Shown one piece after another: positions 9,260 to 17,365 of a stretch of 64,000 bases of DNA. Under the pieces are notes generated by a model that was not told the DNA's origin, searched no databases, and worked only from the letters and a program-made list of their open reading frames with translations. This DNA comes from Pseudomonas aylmerensis. Lineage in GTDB: Bacteria > Pseudomonadota > Gammaproteobacteria > Pseudomonadales > Pseudomonadaceae. The stretch covers positions 1-64,000 of the forward strand of contig NZ_MAUE01000025.1 of assembly GCF_001702265.1 (NCBI RefSeq), in the 5' to 3' direction. Position 1 is the first letter of the stretch. Each line of letters begins with the position of its first letter. Both the position numbers and the translations under genes were made by a program.

Positions 9260-10162
9260 ATGGCCGAACGCATCCCGCCACTGTATGCCCTGCGCGCCTT
9301 TGAAATCGCGGCACGCTCCTCTTCGTTTACCCGCGCGGCGCAAGAGCTATCGTTGACTCAAAGTGCGATCAGTCGTCATATCAAGACCCTCGAAGGCATC
9401 CTTGACTGCCGGCTGTTCGAGCGGCACGGGCCCAGGCTGCAATTGACCGCGGCCGGTGAGCGGCTGGCGCAGGAACTCAAGGTTGGTTTTCGCATCATCG
9501 AACAAGCCTGTGCACCGTTTCGTGCCGGCACCGGCAACTTGCGCCTGAAGGCGCCCTCCACGCTGACCATGCGCTGGCTGCTGCACACGCTGGACCTTCT
9601 CAAGGCCGAACTGACCGTGCAACTGGCCAGTGTCTGGATGGATTTCGACAGCGTGGACTTCTACGCCGAGCCCTACGACTGCGCGATTTTGCTTGGCAAC
9701 GGCCATTTCGGTGCCGATGTGCAGGCGTACAAGCTGTTTGATGAGTGGCTGATCCCCATCTGCGCACCGGGCAAGATCGACGTCGAACTGCCGCACGCCG
9801 AACTGATCCATCCCACTCCCGACCGTCGCGACTGGCGCCGCTGGCTGGCGGCCCTGCCGCTGGAAGCCCGGATCAACCTGGATCGCGGCAAGGTCTTCGA
9901 CACGCTCGACCAGGCCATTTCGGCGGCCATGCGCGGCCACGGTGTGTCCATCGGCGACCTGCACCTGGTGGCCGACGATGTCCGCGACGGGTTGATCGGC
10001 TTGCCGTACGGCAAGGCCGTCGCCTCCGGTGATGGCTACTACCTGGTGTGGCCGAAAGAGACTCGGCACACCCAGCAAGTGCAGGCGCTGCGCGATGCGC
10101 TCAGCGGACATATCCCAGCTATCGACCTGCCGGGCCTGGTGTTTTTACCCGCCACGGGTTGA
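9260..10162 (+). CDS. LysR-family regulator, GcvA-like
   Basis: A 300-residue regulator opening with PPLYALRAFEIAARSSSFTRAAQELSLT, the form typical of the GcvA/AmpR branch of the LysR family. The helix-turn-helix spans about residues 18-65 and the effector domain follows. The site between it and the LysE-type gene is the expected binding region. It is not in an obvious operon with the dehydrogenase at 10258, which lies 95 bases downstream. Confidence 0.88.
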   Translation: MAERIPPLYALRAFEIAARSSSFTRAAQELSLTQSAISRHIKTLEGILDCRLFERHGPRLQLTAAGERLAQELKVGFRIIEQACAPFRAGTGNLRLKAPSTLTMRWLLHTLDLLKAELTVQLASVWMDFDSVDFYAEPYDCAILLGNGHFGADVQAYKLFDEWLIPICAPGKIDVELPHAELIHPTPDRRDWRRWLAALPLEARINLDRGKVFDTLDQAISAAMRGHGVSIGDLHLVADDVRDGLIGLPYGKAVASGDGYYLVWPKETRHTQQVQALRDALSGHIPAIDLPGLVFLPATG

Positions 10163-10257
10163 GACCATTCGTCGGGCCCGCCAGGCATCCATTACAACTA
10201 TCGCCGTCGCCAAAACTACTAACCCCATAGCACCCTTGATGCGCTATGGAGATTGAA

Positions 10258-11115
10258 ATGACTGACTATCCACGCCCACCCTTCGCCCCTCAAGCCCAAG
10301 CCGTGCCCGGCACCCAGAAGAAAATGGAGCCTTATCCCGATTGTGGCGAGAAGAGCTACAAGGGCTCCGGCCGACTGGCCAACAAGATCGCCCTGATCAC
10401 CGGTGCCGACAGCGGCATCGGTCGCGCGGTGGCCATCGCGTTTGCCCGCGAAGGTGCCGATGTTGCCATTGCCTACCTGGACGAACACGAGGACGCCAAG
10501 GAAACCGCACGCTGGGTTGAAGAAGCGGGCCGCCAGTGCCTGCTGCTGCCCGGTGATATCGCGCAGAAAGCCAACTGCCAGGCATTGGTCGACAAGACGG
10601 TCGAACAGTTCGGCCGCATTGACGTGCTGGTGAATAACGCGGCGTTCCAGATGACCCATGAAACCCTCGAAGAGATCGAGGATGAGGAATGGGTGAAGAC
10701 CTTCGATATCAACATCACCGCGATGTTTCGTATCTGCAAGGCGGCACTGCCGCATATGCAGGCCGGCAGCTCGATCATCAACACCAGTTCGGTCAATTCC
10801 GACATGCCCAAGCCGACCCTGCTTGCCTATGCCGCGACCAAGGGCGCGATTGCCAACTTCACCGGCGGCCTGGCGCAATTGCTCGGCAGCAAGGGGATTC
10901 GGGTAAACAGCGTGGCACCTGGGCCGATCTGGACGCCGCTGATCGTGGCAACCATGCCCGACGAAGACGTCCAGAGCTTTGGCAGCGAAACCCCGCTGGG
11001 CCGCCCTGGCCAGCCGGTGGAAGTGGCACCGATCTATGTGCTGCTTGCCTCGGATGAAGCCAGCTACATCTCCGGTTCCCGCTATGCCGTCACCGGCGGC
11101 AAACCCATCCTGTAG
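10258..11115 (+). CDS. Short-chain dehydrogenase/reductase (YghA / general stress protein 39 type)
   Basis: A 285-residue cytoplasmic NAD(P)-dependent oxidoreductase of the SDR family. The cofactor loop is TGADSGIGR (near residue 45). The NNAA motif is present, and the catalytic Ser and YAATK are in the expected order. The N-terminal extension (MTDYPRPPF and a KMEPYPD stretch) is typical of the YghA/GSP39 subgroup, often annotated glucose or alcohol dehydrogenase. I start at the ATG at 10258 because GGAG sits six bases upstream. An ATG at 10246 is also in frame. Substrate unknown. Confidence 0.88.
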   Translation: MTDYPRPPFAPQAQAVPGTQKKMEPYPDCGEKSYKGSGRLANKIALITGADSGIGRAVAIAFAREGADVAIAYLDEHEDAKETARWVEEAGRQCLLLPGDIAQKANCQALVDKTVEQFGRIDVLVNNAAFQMTHETLEEIEDEEWVKTFDINITAMFRICKAALPHMQAGSSIINTSSVNSDMPKPTLLAYAATKGAIANFTGGLAQLLGSKGIRVNSVAPGPIWTPLIVATMPDEDVQSFGSETPLGRPGQPVEVAPIYVLLASDEASYISGSRYAVTGGKPIL

Positions 11116-11207
11116 CAACTGGCTTGCCGGCGGTGTCGGCCTCTCGACTTCTCAGGAAGACCGAGGCGCCTGCATCGCGGGCAAGCGCGGCTCCCACAAA
11201 AAACGCT
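11116..11207. repeat. REP-like extragenic palindrome
   Basis: Between the convergent dehydrogenase and recombinase genes, ATCGCGGGCAAGCGCGGCTC at 11174-11193 (followed by CCACA) closely matches the Pseudomonas REP consensus. A degenerate facing copy containing GGCTTGCCGGCG lies near 11123-11134. This resembles an imperfect REP doublet. Confidence 0.5.
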
Positions 11208-12122
11208 CTACAGATCAAACCGATCCACCGCCCGCCGCCGCTCATTGTCGTCACGTACGTCATAGCTGGCGGTGGTCTGGATATTGGTGTGGTGCGCGAG
11301 CTTCTGTGCGATCGACAGATCATGTTCCTCGATCACCCGCGTGATGAACGAGCGCCGGAAATCATGGGGCATGATCTTCACGCCCACCTGCTCGCCGCGC
11401 TGGCGGGCAATGTAGTAAATCGCATGTTTGGTAATGCGTTCGCGGGTGATGTGGCTGCCGCGACGGATGCGATTGAACAGGAAGCTATCGTCCTGCTCAC
11501 CTTCCTTGAGCTGCTCGCGCCGAAACGCCAGCCAGGCCTGCAACTTGGCGAAGGCCCAGTCCGGCGCATACTTGACCAGCTCCTTGTTGCCCTTGCCGAT
11601 CACCCGCAGGCTGCGCTCTGCAAAATTGATCTGCGCCAGGTCGAGGTTGACCGACTCCGACTTGCGCATGCCCGAGCCGTACAGGATGCCGATCACCGCC
11701 GCGTCCCGCAGGCCCTGTGGGCGTGGGTCGGCGGCGCAGACTTCCATCATTTCGCGGATCAGTGTGCGTCGCAGGTTGCGCCCCTGGCCCAGGCGGGTAC
11801 CGGGCGCGGCCTTGACCGTGCGCATGCGCAGCAGGTGTTCCTGGCTGATCAGGCTCAGGCGCCAGGCCTCGTTCATCACCCCGCGCACGGCGTTCACATA
11901 CAACGATGAGGTATTGGGCGCGTAGCCGTCCTCGCGCAAGGCGGCGACCAGGGCGATCACGTGTTCAGGCTGCAGCAGGTGCCAGTCGATGTCTTCGAGG
12001 TTGATGTCCTCGAAGCCCAGGCGGTCGGCGGCGTCCTGCAGCACGTAGCGCATGGTCAGTTGGCTGGAGGGTGCCAGGCGGGTGAGGTAAAGGGTCAGCG
12101 GGTTGCGGATAGACTCAGTCAA
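11208..12122 (-). CDS. Tyrosine recombinase (phage-integrase/Xer family), standalone
   Basis: A 304-residue site-specific recombinase. The C-terminal catalytic domain has all expected residues: Arg153 in GSGMRKSE, Lys in the GKGNKE beta hairpin near 178-180, His253 and Arg256 in MPHDFRRSFIT, His277 in LAHHTNIQTT, and the nucleophile Tyr287. The N-terminal region (about 5-105) matches a core-binding SAM-like domain. It stands alone, with no phage or element genes beside it, so it may be a domesticated recombinase or a mobile-element remnant. A 12-bp inverted repeat lies just upstream of its start. Confidence 0.88.
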   Translation of the reverse strand: MTESIRNPLTLYLTRLAPSSQLTMRYVLQDAADRLGFEDINLEDIDWHLLQPEHVIALVAALREDGYAPNTSSLYVNAVRGVMNEAWRLSLISQEHLLRMRTVKAAPGTRLGQGRNLRRTLIREMMEVCAADPRPQGLRDAAVIGILYGSGMRKSESVNLDLAQINFAERSLRVIGKGNKELVKYAPDWAFAKLQAWLAFRREQLKEGEQDDSFLFNRIRRGSHITRERITKHAIYYIARQRGEQVGVKIMPHDFRRSFITRVIEEHDLSIAQKLAHHTNIQTTASYDVRDDNERRRAVDRFDL

Positions 12123-12141
12123 GGTAGATCAGCCTTTGGAT

Positions 12142-12181
12142 TAAATACCTCGACCAAGCCATTGTTTAATCGAGGTATTTA
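12142..12181. repeat. Inverted repeat beside recombinase gene (12-bp arms)
   Basis: TAAATACCTCGA at 12142-12153 is matched exactly by TCGAGGTATTTA at 12170-12181, with a 16-base spacer. It begins 20 bases upstream of the recombinase start codon. It could be a recombinase binding/crossover site or an operator. The spacer is longer than the 6-8 bases usual for Xer/Cre-type core sites, and no T tract follows, so a terminator is less likely. Confidence 0.5.
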
Positions 12182-12230
12182 GTGAATTGGCGAGGCCTGA
12201 GTCTACCCCAGCAAAAGCCCTCGCACCACA

Positions 12231-13043
12231 TCACGGGGCGCTGCCGTCATCCTCGGTGGGGTCTTGCGGTTGAGCCTGGGCCTGGCTCCAATCCGTGTCC
12301 TGCTTCTGCATCAGCGCGAACCAGTGCTGACGCATAAAGGTCAGGTACGCCTCGGGGGCCTTGGCAAAATCCTTCTCATCGCCATAGCAGCCCGGCAAGG
12401 GCAACTCGGTGCCCTGCTCCTTGTATTGGCTGACCAATGCCTGCTGGCCGGCCACGCTGCAATCCTTGGGCAACGGCATGCCGCGCAGGGCGCCCGCTTC
12501 TTCGTCCCACCAACTGGCGCCGACCCGGTCGACACCGCGCAGGCGGTACTTCTGCGACTTGCCCACGTGCATGATCAACTTGAATTCATTGGGGCTGACG
12601 TCGCTGGTGCAGGTGCGCGAGTAACCCACGGTCGCCTGGGTGATGCCATCGCCGGCAAGGTCGGTGACCTTGGTCGCCTCCCGGTCGAAGCGCAGGGCGG
12701 CGTCGAATTCGCAGTGCTGCACGTCGTCGTAGAGCATCCACACGCGTTTGGGGCGATTGCCATCGATCAGGTACTGAGCCGCGTAGACGAAGGCCGACTG
12801 GGTCCCGTCATCGTCGCGCTCGCTGACTTGCTCGGCGAGCACTAGCAGGTTCTTGCCCTGGCGATCGTCCCAGGTATACGCGGCGATCTGCTTGCCACGC
12901 ACTTCCACCCCGTCCGGCACCTGGTCGATGCTGGTCAGCGCCACGCCGTCGTCGGCGCGCACCGTGGTGACGCACGCCACGGTCATCAACAATCCCATCA
13001 ACACTGGCCGCAACTGGCCGCGTAAAAGCTGCACGCTATTCAT
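12231..13043 (-). CDS. Exported protein of unknown function
   Basis: A 270-residue protein with an N-terminal signal peptide (hydrophobic stretch about 12-26, cleavage likely after TTVRA). I do not recognise a catalytic motif. The mature part is acidic, has several Trp and Cys residues, and includes a repeat-like LAGDGITQATVGYSRTCTSDVSPNEFKLIMH. This resembles conserved periplasmic or cell-surface proteins in which an acidic loop is followed by a Cys pair. It lies divergent to the arn operon but separated from it by about 410 bases, so a functional link is not shown. Confidence 0.75.
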   Translation of the reverse strand: MNSVQLLRGQLRPVLMGLLMTVACVTTVRADDGVALTSIDQVPDGVEVRGKQIAAYTWDDRQGKNLLVLAEQVSERDDDGTQSAFVYAAQYLIDGNRPKRVWMLYDDVQHCEFDAALRFDREATKVTDLAGDGITQATVGYSRTCTSDVSPNEFKLIMHVGKSQKYRLRGVDRVGASWWDEEAGALRGMPLPKDCSVAGQQALVSQYKEQGTELPLPGCYGDEKDFAKAPEAYLTFMRQHWFALMQKQDTDWSQAQAQPQDPTEDDGSAP

Positions 13044-13455
13044 CCGATCACCCTGGCAAGAGACGGCTTACTTTACCGGCACTTGGGGCGCATTGCAGAG
13101 AAGATTCTTGAATAAAGTGCCAACGCACAGGACGCACGTTTGCGTTGAACCAAACACCTGCGCGGCCGTTCCTATTTCGCCAGCCAATTCAACGGACAAC
13201 GCCGTGGATGTTTAGCTGAACCCTAGCTGTCTACCTGTCAAATAAACGAGTTTTTCATCTGCCTTTCATATCTGTTCAACATTTTTGCGCTTAATCTTGA
13301 ACGTGAAACTTAATAGCAAATTGCGCAACACCGTCTAACCTGTTGATTACGCTTCACCTTTAGCACCGTCCCTGCTTCTACGGTCTAGACGTTTGCCCAC
13401 TGTTTATTGATGTTTCCACGCTCCAAGTTGCGCTAACCCCCGAGGTCATGAATCT
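13044..13455. other. Intergenic region upstream of the arn operon
   Basis: A 412-base gap between divergent genes that must carry the arn promoter. It becomes AT-rich after about 13220. Two CTTAAT hexamers occur at 13290-13295 and 13309-13314. These resemble halves of a PmrA box, but they are 13 bases apart instead of five. No gene, including arnB, is present here. Confidence 0.5.
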
Positions 13456-14493
13456 TTGAAACCCTACCCTATTCATTGCGTGTCGATCGTCATCCCGGTC
13501 TACAACGAACAAGAAAGCCTGCCTGAATTGCTGCGTCGCACCACCGCAGCGTGCCAGCAACTGGCCTACGAATACGAAATCATCCTTGTGGATGACGGTA
13601 GCCGCGACAATTCGGCCCAACTGCTGGAAGACGCTGCCGCCGTAGACGGCAGCAAGGTGGTCGCGGTGATCCTCAACCGCAACTACGGCCAGCACGCCGC
13701 AATCATGGCCGGTTTCGAGCAGTGCCGGGGCGAAGTGGTGATTACCCTCGACGCCGACCTGCAGAACCCTCCCGAAGAAATCCCGCGCCTGGTCGAACAA
13801 GCCGCGCTGGGCTACGACGTGGTCGCCACCGTGCGCAACAATCGCCAGGACTCGGCCTTTCGCCGCTGGCCGTCGCGCCTGATCAACCTGGCGGTGCAAC
13901 GCTCCACCGGGGTGGCCATGACCGACTACGGCTGCATGCTGCGCGCTTACCGGCGCACCATCGTCGACGCCATGCTTGCCTGCCGCGAGCGCAGCACCTT
14001 CATTCCGATCCTGGCCAACGGCTTTGCCCGCCACACCACCGAGATCCTGGTGCACCACGCCGAGCGCGAGCACGGCGAATCCAAATACAGCGCCATGCGC
14101 CTGATCAGCCTGATGTTCGACCTGCTGACCTGCATGACCACCACCCCGCTGCGGCTGCTGTCCATCGTCGGCTTCAGCCTGGCGGCGCTGGGCGTTTTTT
14201 TCGCCTTCGCGTTGATCGTCATGCGCCTGGCATTCGGTGCCGACTGGGCCGGTGATGGCCTGTTCGTGCTGTTCGCCGTGCTGTTCGTGTTCACCGGTGG
14301 CCAGTTCATCGGCATGGGCCTGCTGGGTGAATACCTGGGCCGCATGTACAGCGACGTGCGTGCCCGCCCTCGGTTCTTCATTGAAAAAGTGCTGCGCAAC
14401 CAACCGGCAGCACCGGCACCCGTGGTCGTCGTCGACGGCCTGGTGTCTTCCCATACCACTTCTACTTCTCCTTCCGATCAGGTTTCGTCATGA
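13456..14493 (+). CDS. arnC: Undecaprenyl-phosphate 4-deoxy-4-formamido-L-arabinose transferase
   Basis: ArnC transfers formylated L-Ara4N from UDP to undecaprenyl phosphate on the cytoplasmic face of the inner membrane. The 345-residue protein has a GT2 glycosyltransferase domain (SIVIPVYNEQESL, VDDGSRDNS, DADLQNPPEEI) followed by two transmembrane helices (about 232-258 and 268-292). The start appears to be TTG at 13456 with GAGG upstream. The ATG at 13448 is out of frame and closes after three codons. This is the first gene of the operon; its stop overlaps the arnA start (ATGA). In most species arnB precedes it, but not here. Confidence 0.93.
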   Translation: MKPYPIHCVSIVIPVYNEQESLPELLRRTTAACQQLAYEYEIILVDDGSRDNSAQLLEDAAAVDGSKVVAVILNRNYGQHAAIMAGFEQCRGEVVITLDADLQNPPEEIPRLVEQAALGYDVVATVRNNRQDSAFRRWPSRLINLAVQRSTGVAMTDYGCMLRAYRRTIVDAMLACRERSTFIPILANGFARHTTEILVHHAEREHGESKYSAMRLISLMFDLLTCMTTTPLRLLSIVGFSLAALGVFFAFALIVMRLAFGADWAGDGLFVLFAVLFVFTGGQFIGMGLLGEYLGRMYSDVRARPRFFIEKVLRNQPAAPAPVVVVDGLVSSHTTSTSPSDQVSS

Positions 14494-16481
14494 ATTCAAA
14501 CGCCGTTGTCTTCGCTTACCACGATATTGGCTGTGCAGGCATTGAAGCCCTGCTGGCTGCCGGCTACGACATTGCTGCCGTGTTTACCCATGCCGACGAC
14601 CCCAAGGAAAACAACTTCTACGGTTCCGTCGCGCAGTTGTGCGCCCGTAACGGCATTCCAGTGCACGCGCCGGAAGACGCCAACCACCCGCTGTGGATCG
14701 AGCGTATTGCCAAGCTCAAACCGGACTTCATCTTCTCCTTCTACTACCGCAACCTGCTGAGCGAAGCCCTGTTGGCCACCGCCAGCAAAGGCGCGTTCAA
14801 CCTGCACGGTTCGCTGTTGCCCAAATACCGTGGCCGCGCACCGGCCAACTGGGTGCTGGTGAAAGGCGAAACCGAAACCGGCGTGACCCTGCACCGCATG
14901 GTCAAGCGTGCCGATGCCGGCGCGATCCTGGCCCAGCAGAAGGTCGCCATCGAGCGCACCGACACCGGCCTGACCCTGCACGCCAAACTGCGCGACGCCG
15001 CCAGCAACCTGCTGCGTGACGCCCTGCCGCAACTGGCCGCCGGCAAGCTGACTGAAACCGCCCAGGACGAAAGCCAGGCCACCTACTTCGGTCGTCGCAC
15101 CGCTGCCGACGGCAAGTTGGAGTGGAAAAAGCCGGCTGAAGAACTGTTCAACCTGGTTCGCGCCGTGACTCAACCGTACCCGGGCGCCTTCTGCGCCGTG
15201 GGCGAGCACAAGCTGATCGTCTGGCAGGCCGAGGTGGTGAAGGGCAATGAAGGCCTGGCGCCGGGCCGCGTGATCAGCGTCAACCCGCTGCGCATCGCCT
15301 GTGGTGAAGACTCGCTGGTGGTCAAGTTCGGCCAACGCAATGACAACGGCCTGTACCTGGCCGGCCCATCCCTGGCCAATGAACTCGGCCTGGTCGACGG
15401 CTCCGTGCTGCGTGGCGCCGAGTCCGGCCGCAAGCCGCGCCGTACCCGCGTGCTGATCCTCGGTGTGAACGGCTTTATCGGTAACCACTTGTCCGAGCGC
15501 CTGCTGCGTGACGACCGCTACGAAGTCTACGGCTTGGACATCGGCTCCGACGCCATCGAGCGCCTGCGCAGCCACCCAAATTTCCACTACGTGGAAGGCG
15601 ACATCAGCATCCACACCGAGTGGATCGAGTACCACATCAAGAAGTGCGACGTGGTCCTGCCGCTGGTGGCTATCGCCACGCCAATCGAATACACGCGTAA
15701 CCCGCTGCGTGTGTTCGAGCTGGACTTCGAGGAAAACCTCAAGCTGGTGCGCTACTGCGTCAAGTACAACAAGCGCGTGATCTTCCCGTCGACCTCCGAA
15801 GTCTATGGCATGTGCCAGGACCAGTACTTCGACGAAGACACCTCCAACCTGGTGGTCGGCCCGGTCAACAAGCAGCGCTGGATCTACTCGGTCTCCAAGC
15901 AACTGCTCGACCGCGTGATCTGGGCCTACGGCGCCAAGGGCCTGAACTTCACACTGTTCCGTCCCTTCAACTGGATGGGCCCGCGCCTGGACCGCCTGGA
16001 TTCGGCGCGTATCGGCAGCTCCCGCGCGATCACCCAGTTGATCCTCAACCTGGTGGAAGGCACGCCGATCCGCCTGTTTGACGGCGGCGAGCAAAAGCGT
16101 TGCTTCACTGACATCGCCGACGGCATCGAAGCCCTGGCGCGCATCATTGATAACGATAACGATGTCTGCAACGGCCAGATCATCAACATCGGCAACCCGG
16201 AAAACGAAGCCAGCATCCGCCAGTTGGGCGAAGAGCTGCTGCGTCAGTTCGAAGCGCATCCGCTGCGTGGCAACTTCCCGCCGTTCGCCGGTTTCCGCGA
16301 CGTCGAGAGCAAGGCGTTCTACGGCACCGGTTACCAGGACGTGGCACACCGCAAGCCAAGCATCGAAAACGCCAAGCGCCTGCTGAACTGGGAGCCGACC
16401 GTGGAGATGAGCGAGACCATCGGCAACACCCTGGACTTCTTCCTGCGTGAAGCCATGCTCGAAATCGCGGACAAGAAGTAA
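14490..16481 (+). CDS. arnA: Bifunctional UDP-L-Ara4N formyltransferase / UDP-glucuronate decarboxylase
   Basis: ArnA (663 residues) oxidatively decarboxylates UDP-glucuronate to the 4-keto sugar and formylates UDP-L-Ara4N. The N-terminal formyltransferase (about 1-300) shows NLHGSLLPKYRGRAPANW, including catalytic Asn104 and His106. The C-terminal SDR-type decarboxylase (about 315-660) has a GVNGFIGNHL Rossmann loop, PSTSEVYG and the YSVSK catalytic region. It overlaps arnC by four bases and arnD by one. The intermediate between its two reactions needs an ArnB aminotransferase, which is not in this window. Confidence 0.95.
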   Translation: MNSNAVVFAYHDIGCAGIEALLAAGYDIAAVFTHADDPKENNFYGSVAQLCARNGIPVHAPEDANHPLWIERIAKLKPDFIFSFYYRNLLSEALLATASKGAFNLHGSLLPKYRGRAPANWVLVKGETETGVTLHRMVKRADAGAILAQQKVAIERTDTGLTLHAKLRDAASNLLRDALPQLAAGKLTETAQDESQATYFGRRTAADGKLEWKKPAEELFNLVRAVTQPYPGAFCAVGEHKLIVWQAEVVKGNEGLAPGRVISVNPLRIACGEDSLVVKFGQRNDNGLYLAGPSLANELGLVDGSVLRGAESGRKPRRTRVLILGVNGFIGNHLSERLLRDDRYEVYGLDIGSDAIERLRSHPNFHYVEGDISIHTEWIEYHIKKCDVVLPLVAIATPIEYTRNPLRVFELDFEENLKLVRYCVKYNKRVIFPSTSEVYGMCQDQYFDEDTSNLVVGPVNKQRWIYSVSKQLLDRVIWAYGAKGLNFTLFRPFNWMGPRLDRLDSARIGSSRAITQLILNLVEGTPIRLFDGGEQKRCFTDIADGIEALARIIDNDNDVCNGQIINIGNPENEASIRQLGEELLRQFEAHPLRGNFPPFAGFRDVESKAFYGTGYQDVAHRKPSIENAKRLLNWEPTVEMSETIGNTLDFFLREAMLEIADKK

Positions 16482-17365
16482 TGAAGGCAGGCTTGCGCAT
16501 TGACGTCGACACCTACCGTGGCACCCGTGAAGGGGTGCCGCGACTGCTCGAATCCCTGGATGAAGCCGGGGTCAAGGCGACGTTCTTCTTCAGTGTCGGG
16601 CCGGACAACATGGGGCGCCACTTGTGGCGCCTGATCCGCCCGCAGTTCCTGTGGAAGATGCTGCGTTCCAACGCTGCCGGCCTGTATGGCTGGGATATTT
16701 TGCTCGCCGGCACTGCCTGGCCGGGCAAACCGATCGGCCGTGACCTGGGGCATTTGATGCGCCAGGCCAAGGCCGCCGGCCATGAAGTCGGCCTGCATGC
16801 CTGGGATCACCATGGCTGGCAGGCCAACACCGGGCGCTGGAGCGACGCACAACTGGTCGAGCAGATTCGGCGCGGCGTCGACACCCTGAGCGATATCCTG
16901 GGTGAACGCATCGACTGTTCCGCGGCCGCCGGTTGGCGCGCCGATGAACGCGTGGTGCAGGCCAAGCAAGGGTTCAACTTCCGCTACAACAGTGATTGTC
17001 GGGGCACGAGCCTGTTCAGGCCAACCTTGGCCGATGGCAGCGCGGGCACCCCACAGATTCCGGTCGACCTGCCGACCTTCGACGAAGTCGTCGGGCCGGT
17101 GGTAGCTGCCAAGGATTTCAATAGCTACATCCTCGAGCGCTTCGCGGAGTCGAAGCTCAACGTCTACACCATCCACGCAGAAGTAGAAGGGATTCTGATG
17201 GCCAATGATTTTCGCCAGTTGCTGGCCCAGGCAGGGCAGCGCGGCATCGATTTCCAACCGCTGGGCGAGTTGCTGCCTGCCGACGTCACCACCCTGCCCC
17301 AGCAGCAGCTGGTGCGCGGCGCCCTGAGCGGCCGTGAGGGTTGGCTCGGAGTGCAACAGGCATGA
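16481..17365 (+). CDS. arnD: 4-deoxy-4-formamido-L-arabinose-phospho-undecaprenol deformylase
   Basis: A 294-residue polysaccharide-deacetylase-fold enzyme that removes the formyl group from undecaprenyl-linked Ara4FN. The catalytic Asp-containing opening (LRIDVDTYRGTREGVPRLL) and the zinc-binding GHEVGLHAWDHHGW are visible. The stop of arnA and the start of arnD share a base, and the arnT start overlaps the arnD stop, so translation is tightly coupled. Confidence 0.93.
   Translation: MKAGLRIDVDTYRGTREGVPRLLESLDEAGVKATFFFSVGPDNMGRHLWRLIRPQFLWKMLRSNAAGLYGWDILLAGTAWPGKPIGRDLGHLMRQAKAAGHEVGLHAWDHHGWQANTGRWSDAQLVEQIRRGVDTLSDILGERIDCSAAAGWRADERVVQAKQGFNFRYNSDCRGTSLFRPTLADGSAGTPQIPVDLPTFDEVVGPVVAAKDFNSYILERFAESKLNVYTIHAEVEGILMANDFRQLLAQAGQRGIDFQPLGELLPADVTTLPQQQLVRGALSGREGWLGVQQA

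Noticed and set aside
13290..13314. Pair of CTTAAT hexamers as a PmrA box for the arn operon.
   Set aside because: A canonical box has five bases between the halves; here there are 13. Kept only as a note in the intergenic entry.
14496..16349. 617-codon open frame opposite arnA.
   Set aside because: arnA is unambiguous and the antisense product has no recognisable motif.
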